Below, piece by piece: positions 26,597 through 51,800 of a stretch of DNA of 64,000 nt. This stretch comes from Prochilodus magdalenae (lineage: Eukaryota; Chordata; Actinopteri; Characiformes; Prochilodontidae), in NCBI GenBank assembly GCA_024036415.1, contig JAMWET010005032.1, forward strand, positions 248,001 through 312,000, read 5' to 3'. The position numbers and the translations under genes are program-made. Each line of letters starts with the position of its first letter. Position 1 is the stretch's first letter. Below the pieces are notes generated by a model. That model worked only from the letters and a program-made list of their open reading frames with translations. It made no database searches and was not told the origin of the DNA.

Positions 26597-27186
26597 TACC
26601 CTTATGAAATGATAATATATGGCAATGTATTGGAAAATATAGTGCAATATATTAATTATTTAATGTCATATATGGGAAACAAGTGCATATATTTTGCATA
26701 AATTTATATAGTGATAAATATATTACAATATATTGCATAATACATAAGGAATTGCTGCATATGTATTTCTCCATATGTGTTTGCATATATGATAATATAT
26801 ATAGTTTTACATATATATAGAGAATATATACATACTGTATATTGCCACATGTATGTATGAAAATATTCTCACATATATAAAACTATATATATTATCATAT
26901 ATGCAAACACATATGGAGAAATGCATATGTTGTCTATTACATATAAAATGAAATTTTATATTACAATATATAAGTAAATATACATTATACTACCATACAT
27001 ACAATATATGAAAAGCGTGAAATGCGGCAATTCCTTATGTATTATACAATATATTGTGATATATTTATCACTATGTAAATATATGCAACATATATGCACT
27101 TGTTTCCCATATATGACATTATATTATTTAATATATTGCACTATATTTTCCAATACATTGCCATATATTATCGTTTTATAAGGGTA
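26597..27186. mobile_element. 590-bp near-palindromic element (hairpin MITE) with TA/CCCTTA ends
   Basis: The left end TACCCTTATGAAATGATAAT pairs with the inverse of the right end, TACCCTTATAAAACGATAAT. Pairing continues through the TGCACTTGTTTCCCATATATG region (27090s) against 26670s, the AAGGAATTGC block at 26747 against GCAATTCCTT at 27032, and CCATATGTGTTTGCATATATG at 26771 against its inverse ending at 26916. The symmetry centre shifts by about 48 bp between inner and outer arms, so roughly 95 bp were gained in the right arm or lost from the left. A terminal TA on each side fits a TA target duplication, as in Tc1/mariner-type MITEs. No coding capacity. Confidence 0.85.
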
Positions 27187-27199
27187 TGCTGTTTGTTTT

Positions 27200-27835
27200 C
27201 TACACAACCAAACCAAAACTGAATAATCCCCGTTTCAGCTGCAGTAAAACTAAAGACAAGCGTCTGACGCAGTACGTCCTGAGTCTAGGACAGATGTGTC
27301 ACTGAAATCATCTCTCGGTGACGTCCCAAATTCACCTAAACGCAGCATTACGTTCACTCGTAGCGCCACCCCGCGGCCACATGCCCTCACTGCAGTTGTT
27401 TTTTATGTAGGGGTTTCTGTAATGACTGCTTGCCTTGATTTAGCCTGATCGTCCAACCATGTGCATGCACGTGACAGCCAGCACTAGCAGTGTATTTAAG
27501 AAAGCTGTGGTTTTCTTCATCCTGTGCTCTTAATTTGAAGACTGCGCAAACCCCACCAAACACTAGGGCGCGTTCGAGTAACGCAGAACACGCGCGGAGA
27601 GGCCTGGCTGCCCTATACCTGATCTACAATTCATGCGCGCTGAGTATCCGGGGCGAGTGAATGACATAGAGATCAGATCCGAGGCTAGGGAGCCTCAGTC
27701 CACTATCCTCGCGCATTTGTAGTTCAGCACGTAGCGAAAGGAGAGCGAAAGTGGGTGATGTAAAGTATTCCAGAGCCCAGAACTCCAAATATTGTTAAAA
27801 GGCGATTCGGGTGTCCTCTCTCGGCCGTCTGAATG
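27200..27835 (+). promoter_or_regulatory. tyk2: tyk2 promoter and 5' non-coding exon (putative)
   Basis: CpG content rises sharply against the AT-rich flanks. A GGTGACGTCCC (CRE-like) lies near 27317 and a TATTTAAG box near 27492. A good donor, GAATG|GTAAGT, at 27835/27836 would end a non-coding first exon. TYK2 genes typically have untranslated 5' exons, and the first coding exon lies 4.4 kb downstream on the same strand. The exact start site is not visible. Confidence 0.5.
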
Positions 27836-30010
27836 GTAAGTTCGTGTGTCAGTGGTTCTGATATGTTACTTTACACGCCGTATACGAACTGAGTTTGTTG
27901 TTTAGCACAGCTCCTAGCAAATCAGGAAGTAAGCCTAGCTCTGTGGTAGTGGCTGTATTTTTACTGTGATTAGATGTTCACTTTCGATGAAAACCTGATT
28001 GCCATGTATTGATCACGTTGAGTTCGAGCTCAGCTTCTGCTGAGCGCTCATCTGAGGGATTGTGAAAAGATTGTTGAACGTGGCCCTTTAAAAAGCACAG
28101 GCCACATTATTTAGTGTGGACCACTCTTTCTCAAAGCTGACGCCACGGGTTAATCCATTGTAAACAAGTGGGTCATAAACTGCCAGCAAACAGACTGATC
28201 ATAAAGCACAGCCCGGTATATCACTGTGTCTGCGTTTACGCTGATGATGCCATGTAAACAGAGACCAGCAGGGTTTCTTTCTAGATCCCCTCTTCCAGTA
28301 CAGCCTCAGATCACGGGGTATCACTATCAATCAGTGATAAGTGGTCAGAGTCAAAGGCCTCCTGTACCAGAAACAAGAAGGGGTTCAGAAGCATCATCTT
28401 CACATATTTAGAACTGTTCCCAAATCTATGTGTGTTGTGGATCTTTAAGTCACCAGCTTTCACATACTAGAGCACAGGATCCGATTCCTAATGCAGTCTT
28501 CCCACAGTCTTAGCTTGTCGTAGCTCACCTGAGCCGAGCCATTACTGGGAGCTTTTATTTCGTCCATCATTGATCTCTCGTGTTATATGAGTGGCGCGAG
28601 TGGAGTGTGTGAACATCCGGTGCGGCGGTCCTGAGAACATGATGACCTGTAGTTGACAGTGACCCCAGCCTGATCTGTCCCCACAGTTTGTTTTTGTTTT
28701 TGCAGGGATTCTTGCATTGCCCAAACCAAAGCATGTGTGGGATTAAACCGAAGTAGTTTATCTGTAGTTACTGAATAATTACATGGAATCATTTTCAATT
28801 GGATTAATTTTAGCTGGATTTTTGCTGTCCCAACTTAGAAGAGTGTTTGTATGTGCATGTTAAGTCTGATCTACCTACAGATTTGGCTAGACTTACAGTG
28901 AAGCAGATTCAGTTATCTCTTATGCAAATGATGTGCATGAACATAAAGTTAATACCTAGTGAATTCGTAACATTAGGCATCTCACATGCGATGGTATTCT
29001 CAGTTGGAGATTGTCAGTGTCAGCAGATTATAACCTAGTCAAAACAATTTTGTTTTGATCTTTCATCGCCAGCATATCTCTAAAAAAGGGAGGCCACCGA
29101 TGTCTGTCTAACATTGAACATGATCATGTTGTAAAGTCATAACAAAGCGCTTTGACGCAAAATGCTTCACTTTAGAACGAACCAGGTCAGAAAAGTTCAC
29201 AGTGGTGGCGATGGGAACCAAACGTCCAAAACACTTAAAGCCTTTTAAAGCCACCTGACTTTAGAAAGATATTAGGTGAACTGGTTACGGGAACAGTCAC
29301 ATTGCTGTGAATGTTTTCTGACCAGCTCAGAGAGTCTCTCTTCATATCCGTCCATCTTGATACGATGTAGGCAAGCAAAGTAACACTCCCACACAGCTTG
29401 ACCACAGCGGCGCTCTGCCTTACTTGTCAGTAAGTGTTTAGTTGTTTACAAAGACAGCAATTTTACTTTAATTACATACATTAATTAAAATGACATTAAT
29501 ACAGTAGGCCTAATCATAATAAATAGTCTGTATGGCCATATTGGCCAATGTACGCTTTTTTGGGCTGATTTTTCATAGTCTTTTTCTTATGCTGAGCCTC
29601 ACACTGTGTAGGGAAAATGAACACATGATACACTCTCACACGTTTCCAACACCAGCAATATAAGCAGCATTATTTGCTCTTTAAAGGGCCAAAAGGATTT
29701 TTAACCGTTTAGGTTTTAATCAGGCAGCTGAAAATATATAGCACATGCATATCTCCGTTCAGATAGAGAGTTAGTAACCTGCTTATGATATTTATGTTAT
29801 ATCATTTTGATCACACAGAATAAAAACAGAAAATGAGCTGATTTGTTTGAGCTAAAATCTGCCCGATCTGTTCTTGGCTGATTCTGATTGTGCATCTTTT
29901 TGTGATATTTAGTGTGTTTATTTAACCATTTCTTAACAGCTCCTCCCGCCAGCCTAGTATAATTATGCTGAGCATGGCAAGCATAAAGTAAAATGTTGTT
30001 ATCCGATGGG

Positions 30011-30274
30011 TTCTTCTTCTTCTTCTTCTTCTTCTTCATCTTCTTCTTCTTCTTCTTCTTCTTCATCTTCATCTTCTTCTTCTTCTTCTTTTTCTTCTTC
30101 TTCTTTTTCTTCATCTTCTTCTTCTTTTTCTTCATCTTCTTCTTCTTTTTCTTCATCTTCTTCTTCTTCTTCTTCTTCTTCATCTTCTTTTTCTTCATCT
30201 TTATCTTCTTCTTCTTCTTCTTCTTCTTCTTCTTTATCTTCTTCTTCTTTATCTTCTTCTTCTTTTTTTTTCTT
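30011..30274. repeat. (CTT/TTC)n polypyrimidine microsatellite, 264 bp
   Basis: Nearly pure TTC repeats, interrupted by ATC and TTT units, ending in poly-T. The + strand is all pyrimidine apart from scattered A. It yields spurious open frames of poly-Ser or poly-Phe on + and Lys/Glu-rich frames on -. Such purine/pyrimidine tracts can form triplex (H-)DNA. Confidence 0.95.
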
Positions 30275-31763
30275 GGTACACCCTTCTTTTTTGTGTGCCA
30301 ACTAGTCCTGCAGTTTTTTGAGATATCGACACCAACTCCAAATTGTTCGGTCTGATTGGGAATGGTATGCAAGAGGTGGGAGCATTTAAGCTGTGCATTC
30401 TGTTCAGGAAATGCACTTTTCTAGTTGTACCTATCTTCCTGGTTTGGTTAATCAGTCCTTCGTTAAATAAAATATATTGTGCTGGTGATGCAGTCTTACA
30501 ATGGCCGTGCCCATTGAAGAGGAATCTGAAACCAAACTTTGTTCTCGCAAGATTTTAATTACTTTCAATTACAAGTCAACCTTGTGTGCATCTAATGTTT
30601 TATAGTGTTTACGCACAAAACCTTAGATTGCTTAGATATAAGGCTTCAGAAGCAGCGAAGACTTTTGTAGTCTTTAATGCATAAAGTCGGTCTTATGGCA
30701 TCGGTGAAAATAGTTTTCAATAGGACTGCACAATACATTACTTCAGCATCATCTTCGCAATGTGCACATGTGCAATACTCACATCGCATTTTCTCAGATC
30801 CAAGTTTATATTCCATTGTCAAAAAGCGTCATTGTCAGTTTGTTTACATTATACATACTTTTCAAAAATGTTAGTTTCAAGTTCAAGTTTCAGGTTTATT
30901 TGTCATATGCACAACATGTCAGGACATTTACGCATTGAAACGGTGAGGCTCAGGTTGATACTCTACAAAACTATGTACATACTAAACATATTAAAATAAA
31001 GAGATTCGGCCCTAGAATTAAACAAGATGTTTTCCCTCCTTTTGGTAAGGTCATAAATATGTTGATTAGCTCTGCTTTAATTGGCTGGTTTGCACTGCAG
31101 TGATCGCCCAGAAGCAACATGTTGAAATAGACCCAGACAGGAAATAGAATGAACTGCTCCTCTCGTCGGTCAGTTCAGTGTCTCAATGCTGAGTGAAGCT
31201 GCTCGATATTGTCCAAGGTGCAAGAAACTGTCTGGAGAGAAATGTGCTGAGCAGGCTAACAGCGTTGAACTTTGCGGGCGCTGAAGTTGGCTTCCTATTC
31301 AAGTTGTTTTTTTCTATTTTCTGTTCCACCCTAAATGGTACCTCACGTACATTCTGGCATCTGTACAAGCTGCAGCATTTAAGGTATGTCAGTTCTATGT
31401 ATGTGCTGAACATTCCTTATTCATTTATCCTGGTGTAAATGCAGCTTGCCATTCTGTGGCCCCTTCAGTTTATTAGGCATTGATTAGGTATTGGAAACCA
31501 AGTGTTGGACGATGGCTACAATTAATACCTGTCTGTCGTCAGATGATGTTTGGAAATTGGGAAACCTAAACTATGACATGCATTGAATCACTGCTTATTG
31601 TGTTTGTTGTTTGTATTTATTCAGGTATTACTGTTTTCCTGAGCAGATAAATTTGCCAGATTACCAGCAAAGCATGTTTGAAATAATGCATTTCACAGTT
31701 GCATAACTTATTCATAATATTACAGCTGTGTGTGTGTGAGTGAGAATATACACATAAACACAC

Positions 31764-31794
<31 letters not shown>

Positions 31795-31795
31795 T
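31764..31795. repeat. (TATG)n microsatellite
   Basis: About eight tetranucleotide units in tyk2 intron 1. Confidence 0.85.
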
Positions 31796-32259
31796 ACACA
31801 AAGCTTATAGCCGAGCTGTTTCATCCATTAGCCTGTAACCAAAAAATACATTAGTTGGGCCAAAGTGTCTTTCTAAACTGTTAAACTGCACACAAGAGGT
31901 TAATTTCCTCACTTAGGCGTGGGTCGTGCCTAACCGAATAATAAAGGGAAACTTGATGCTGCTTTCGTCCCTCCATTAAGCACTTTGCATAAAAAAGAAA
32001 ACATGATGCTATTATCCGTAACCATTATTTCAGTGTCGGTTTACAAACTCTCCAGCAGCTAAACAGAGCTGCGCTTCTCGCCAGGGAGGATGAGAACGCA
32101 GATCGATTTAATAACTGTTGAACATTCTTGGTACTAATGCTTTGCTGTCCTGGACATTTATGCATCCTCATGTGGTTCGATTGCTGCTTGACTTTTCCGG
32201 TGGACTAAGGCTGGATGCTCTTCTCTCTTCTGATTGAAAGGTGTGAAACTGAATGGAGG

Positions 32260-46437
<14,178 letters not shown>

Positions 46438-47800
46438 CCACTTTTCTGATATTTGCCAGGTTTACACCAAATAATCACAACACTCTGTACTGAAAACGCC
46501 ACCCTGGTATTAGCAGTGCATATAGAACAGATGTTGCTTCATTGTTCAAGTAACAAATTAAGCCACTCTGCTTCCTTAGGTGCTCTGTAAGTCAACACTT
46601 TTGCTTTAGAGACATTAACCAAAGTATGGACCTGTGCCTAAATGTGCTGTAAATAGAGATTTTATTATTCAGTTTTATTTTTAATCCTGCAAGTTTATTT
46701 CATTTCTCAGACCTGCCTTAAAATTCATACTGAATTTTCTTTTTCTGCATTCTTTCCTCTCTGTTTGGTTCTGTTCTAGTTTCTTCCAGTATGTGGTAAC
46801 ATATTGGATCATGAATTAAACCAAAGTCAGTAACTTGTTTTCCTGTAAGGGCTTAATAGTTAACACTGTTTCGCCAAGCTGCACCTTATGTTTATTAGGG
46901 AACTAAATGTTTTTTTTGTAAATCTTTTTTTACTTCTATTTATTTTCTTCTTTTGTAAAAATATTTTTAATACTGTCATCGCCTCTTCAGGGGTAACAGT
47001 TTTCAGCTGCAGTATATTCACTCACGCTCAACCCAGGCACTTCTGATGAGGAGGTATTTAGCGATTTCGTAAAAATACAGGGAATGGGTTTATGCAAGGT
47101 AAACGATCATCAGTAACAAGATGTTTTATTTCAAAATAGCAAAAACTTAAATGATTCATGTTGTGTCATATACATTAAAATGTGTATACATTTATACAAG
47201 TGTGTACATGTCCAACACCATTAAAAACCACATTGAAATGTTTTATTCACAAACAGGCAAATTTCCTCTAATTGTAGGCTACTATAGTGGGACTATAATG
47301 GCACTCTTCTAAGTTCTTCTTATTAAGAATGTCATGCGCATGCCTAGAAAGCCTGAATGATATATCACAGATAAATGAGATACTAAGCCTGTTATTTCTT
47401 TCTCAGTGTACAAGAGAGAGAGGACAAGTTTGATATGGCAAGAACCATGCTGAAAGGATTTTGTTTTACTTCTTGTAATACATAAAGTATATTGCTTGGT
47501 TTATTCAATATTTGAATGGTATTAGACATGTACTTAATTGTGTACAAGTGACACCTTGGATGTTTAAAAACAAAAATGTTGAAATCTAAAAGCTGTATAC
47601 CTGGGTTCTTTATACCTCGGTTATAGCCCCTGGAAACTGGTGTCACAGAATTACTTGCACTTGCTAAATCATGTCTCTGACGACTAACACCTCTGGCCTT
47701 TAATTATCTTTGTATGTTCTTGTCATTTTGCTAAAAATCCTGTTATGCAACACTCCATTAAAAAAAGCCTTAAATAAAGGTTGTTACTCAGTCTGGTATT
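46438..47800 (+). other. tyk2: tyk2 3' UTR (putative)
   Basis: AT-rich, exon-free sequence from the tyk2 stop to the AATAAA at 47773-47778, the first clear canonical signal found after the stop. A 1.3-kb UTR would result. Confidence 0.5.
47773..47778 (+). terminator. tyk2: polyadenylation signal, tyk2 (candidate)
   Basis: AATAAA in TTAAATAAAGGTTG. It lies well before the raver1 promoter, consistent with separate transcription units. Confidence 0.45.
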
Positions 47801-47809
47801 TTTTATCTC

Positions 47810-48660
47810 ATGTTTGGCTATATATAAGATACCAGCAATCCATGACGTGTAAGTATAAACTCCTTAATGTTGTGATCCTTTTAACCATGGTCTTAACCTG
47901 AAGAATACAGATTCAAATGTGGTTTTATGCTTTGCCAAAAGCTATAATATCATATGACTAAGAAAATAATACCTAAATCACATACCTGTTGAGTGGTTTG
48001 TAAAAGAAAAAATGCCTTAGTGATCCAATCTCTAAATTACATCGTAGTACAAACAGAAATAATGATGTGCCGCCTGTTAGTAAAGTATTAATATTTATTG
48101 TAGTCCACAATTGGCTGATTATAAAATTTGAATATAAATTGACACATGCCAACCCAAAACTCATAACAATACACAGCATCGCTGATACCAGGGGTCTACA
48201 AACATGGAGATAAAGATGACTAAGAAGGAGAGATAACAATGAACAATAAAATAATTTCAATTTAGATTTATTAAGACTATTTAAAGGCAATATAAAACAA
48301 CAAAAGGTCTTTTATAAACGTTTGGAGCCACATACAATGAGTGTAGTCTAGTGACCATTAATTAAGTTCAATTTTGAGAGCAGGAAAGAAAGATTAGGTC
48401 CCTCTGAATTTGTTTATTAGTATGGTATTTAGGAGGTAAGAAAATTTAATTAATTATTTAAATATTTAACCTTTTTAAACATTTATTTTCTGATCATTAA
48501 AAAATACCAAAAATCTTTAAAGCAAAGAGAAAATCATCAATAAAATTAGTAAATAACAAGATACCCAGAGAGAAAAAACGGTGTAGATGATGAGTGAGCG
48601 ACAAAGACACCAGATCCAAACCTGCTTACATGTACAGACTCATGGCAACCCTGCTTGTTA
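47810..48660. other. tyk2-raver1 intergenic spacer
   Basis: About 850 bases of AT-rich DNA with no gene or clear repeat seen on either strand. Confidence 0.5.
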
Positions 48661-48669
48661 TCGATTTAA

Positions 48670-48827
48670 AATGAGCACGTGACACCTTGCCCCCGCCCCC
48701 AATGCCATGAGGAAAAACGCATTCTCCTGTCGACCAATCAGCGGCCGAGTTTGCCCTGTGTGTGTATTGTTTAAACTGCCCAAAGCAAACGGAGAAACTC
48801 CGAGCGAGGAAACTTCCACACGAAGCC
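48670..48827 (+). promoter_or_regulatory. raver1: raver1 promoter and 5' UTR
   Basis: Within 160 bases of the start codon lie an E-box CACGTG (48676-48681), a GC box CCCCCGCCCCC (48690-48700) and a CCAAT box (48734-48738, GACCAATCAG). There is no clear TATA box. This is a typical housekeeping-type arrangement, and transcription probably starts between the CCAAT box and 48828. Confidence 0.6.
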
Positions 48828-51800
48828 ATGGCGGCCGCCGTGTCCGTTAGCAGAGCTGCCAGAGACGAGAATAGCTATGCTGGTGCCAGTTTTACTACCC
48901 GTCCTTTTTACGAACATTATGATCAAGCGAAACCGGAGAACTGGGTTGCTGAAGAAAGCCGAGATGCCGCCGAAGCAGATCGCCACGATGAAGACTCGTC
49001 CACGGGGAGCGAATGCCCTCGGAGGGTCGACGATGAACTGACAACTCTCAGTCCCGAAGAAATCGCTAGCCGTTTGGAAAGGACTCGTAGAGAATTTTAT
49101 AATCGCCGCAAAATCATCATTAAGAACCTCCCCGCCGATGTTAGCAATCAGGCAAGTAACGTTAATTGGCTAACGGCTTTTAAACTGCGTTTTGCTTTGC
49201 TCCATTAACGCTGTTTGAAAAACAAGATGTAGAAGAGGGTCAGTGTTGGCTAACGTTAGCTAGCATTCCACAATGGGACAGATGGATGGTGAGTGGAAAG
49301 TTGCTGGGGTAAGCCAACTGTGTAAGCAGTTCAACTGTGCCAGCGGAACAGTGTATGCTGGCAATGATATCCTGGAGGGAATAACGTTGCGAATAAAACC
49401 TATTTCATACGCTTAACATGCCTTTTCTAGTCCGTGCTGACGTAAAACCGGAAAAGTCCAGTCAGGTTTTTTGGATGTGTTGGCCTCGTGTTTAGCGGAC
49501 CAGCTGAATTTAAAGCGGTTTCGTAAGCTAACCTGGTTAGCCGTGCTAGCTAAGGTTCCCTCACCAACCCTCTGCTCTGTGGTCGTTCATCAGTTTCAGG
49601 AGTTATACTAACCTGTAACTATATTAGCCAGCTTTAAAAGTGTGTTTCAGTTCATCTCTTGGTGTTACTGTTCTGAGAATCCTCTCAGGTGAATTTAACT
49701 GACCGAGCTAGTTATTGTGGCACGCTAACGCCATCCACCGAGCTGGCGCACTCTTGCTGGCTGAACACCCTTTTTAAATGGCTAGCGGTAAGGTCACGGG
49801 GTAACTGTTGGTAGTTTAGAGCCAGCTTTCTGTTTGCTCTAAACGGCGTCAGCAAAATGCAACCAGTAAATGAATTGATGCTGAAGTAAATGACCATTTT
49901 AATAGCGAATTCATGATCCCGACTGTGAACGTGTTCACCCTGATATGAAGCAGAGAACAGAACTCCGAGAATTTCCATTTACTCTGAGCGGTGGTGGGAA
50001 AACGGCATTTGGTAGGAAAGTGCGCGATTCGCGTGGATCGGTGGTGCGCGCGCGGCATTGTGGGAGCGCGCTTTTGGGAGTGGGAGATTGGAGCAAGAGC
50101 AGAGCGTACGACAAAAAGGCGCACCGACAAACAATTTGGTTTTCGGCTACACTACAGAGATAGTGCTAGACTGTATTGTGGCAGCACGTAGGAAGCTTTT
50201 AAACGGTTTCCTCGAGCACGAGTTTAATTACCGACTGTCCCCTTTAACGCTACCTGTAATTAGCAGTCCGCCGAGCGCACGCAGTGAATAGTGAGTGCTG
50301 CGTTTTGGTTTTCTCTTTCTTGTGTGTTAGAAGCGATGTGCGGAAGCTAATATGTATCTTGATTACATATTGTTTCATAATGTTTTTTTTTCTTTTTCTT
50401 TTAAACTTACGACTTCTCCTAAATACTAAGCTGTAATGGTGTTTGGACATTCCACACAACTGCTCAATTTTTGGCATAGTGTCCATCACAAGTATATCGT
50501 CGCTGTCCGAAGAAAAAACAGTATCTCCAAAATGGCAACTTTACAGGAGAGGCCAAAACCGTATTTAATTTAAATGAGTCAATGGAACCAGACGTCTTTC
50601 CAAGCAGTTTTGGGCCATTTCTGTTGGTCCATTCTTCATGAAAGTTCCACACAGTGTGAACAGCAGCTCATATGATCAAATGAGGCATAAAAGTAAAAAA
50701 AAAAACAAAAACGTTGATTCTTGCTGGTTTTTCTTTGGACAGAGACGATATGTATAGTCGGTGCTTTCAGTGTTTTGCATCGCTGTGATTCCTCCCCTAC
50801 CGGAACTTCCATAGTTCCATGAATTGACCAGTGCAGTCTAAATTGTGCTGCTCTTGGTTATTGGGTAATGAATGCAGTACAAACAAAGATTTATATGTCC
50901 TAATTTAAAACCTTTTTTTTTTTTTAAATAATTCTTTGCAGGAAGTGCATGAGCTGTTAAGCAACTATGATCTGAAGTACTGCTTTGTTGACAAATACAA
51001 AGGAACAGGTATGTCCTTCACTTAACACAATACTTGAGCTGAATAGGCAGTTCAGAGTAAAGCGCGGAGTATACATGTGCCATCCTTTACTGTTACACTT
51101 CTGCACTCTCATTTTAAAAAGCTCTTTTATCCATTTCTTTTTGGCTCTCTTCATCTGCACTGATCCTGTAATAGTGTTTCTCAATCCAGGCAGGGAAGGC
51201 AGGCAGTAGGAAAAGGAAAGAAATAAAAATCGAGAAATCAGTACAACTACATTCATGTTCAAACATCTGCACATTCATAGGAATACACAAAAAAACATAT
51301 CACGGTAGTGACTCAAGGTAAATCCAACCACATTAGTTTGAGACGGCACAGCTGTGGGTGCCTGGTCAGACAGTTGGCTAACCAAAGATGGAGAAGTGTC
51401 TGAAATTAAGAATAAATGTTGGGGCAGTTCTTCAGAAAAAGCTAAGTCATCTACAAGTGCATCCCATATTACATCAACTATAGAATTGTGAGGTTATAAC
51501 CCAAACGCCCAGTGTGTGGAGGGTGTTTTTTTTTATTTTTTATTATTATTATTTTTTTTTTTGTAGGGCTTAAATTTAATCAAAACTAGCATATTACAGA
51601 ACGATCATGTGTGTAAGGCTTGACAGAATTATGCTATTATGGTAAGGTATGTCAGGTCCCCTTTCTTCCACTGCACATGTCGTGGGCAAGCTTGTCGAAA
51701 TATTGTCAAGCTTTTGCCATTTCAGTGTTTTTACCAAATCCCTCCTTCATCTTTACCTTTGCTCAGCAGCAGCTTTTGCTTTCTTTCAGCCTTTGTTACA

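Larger units (their letters stand above)
27836..32240 (+). other. tyk2: tyk2 intron 1 (putative)
   Basis: Runs from the donor at 27836 to an acceptor at 32239-32240 (CTCTTCTGATTGAAAG). It holds the CTT tract at 30 kb, a TATG microsatellite and a possible dispersed repeat at 30885-31000 (GGTTTATTTGTCATATGCAC). No other gene was recognised; open frames here are short or repeat-driven. Confidence 0.45.

Noticed and set aside
29797..30372. 191-codon Lys-rich frame and poly-Ser/poly-Glu frames around 30 kb
   Set aside because: All come from the CTT/GAA microsatellite; the flanking residues show no conserved protein.
49849..50163. Short frames on both strands in the raver1 intronic CpG-rich island
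   Set aside because: High GC lowers stop frequency; no motif or splice-site support. Kept only as a possible regulatory island.
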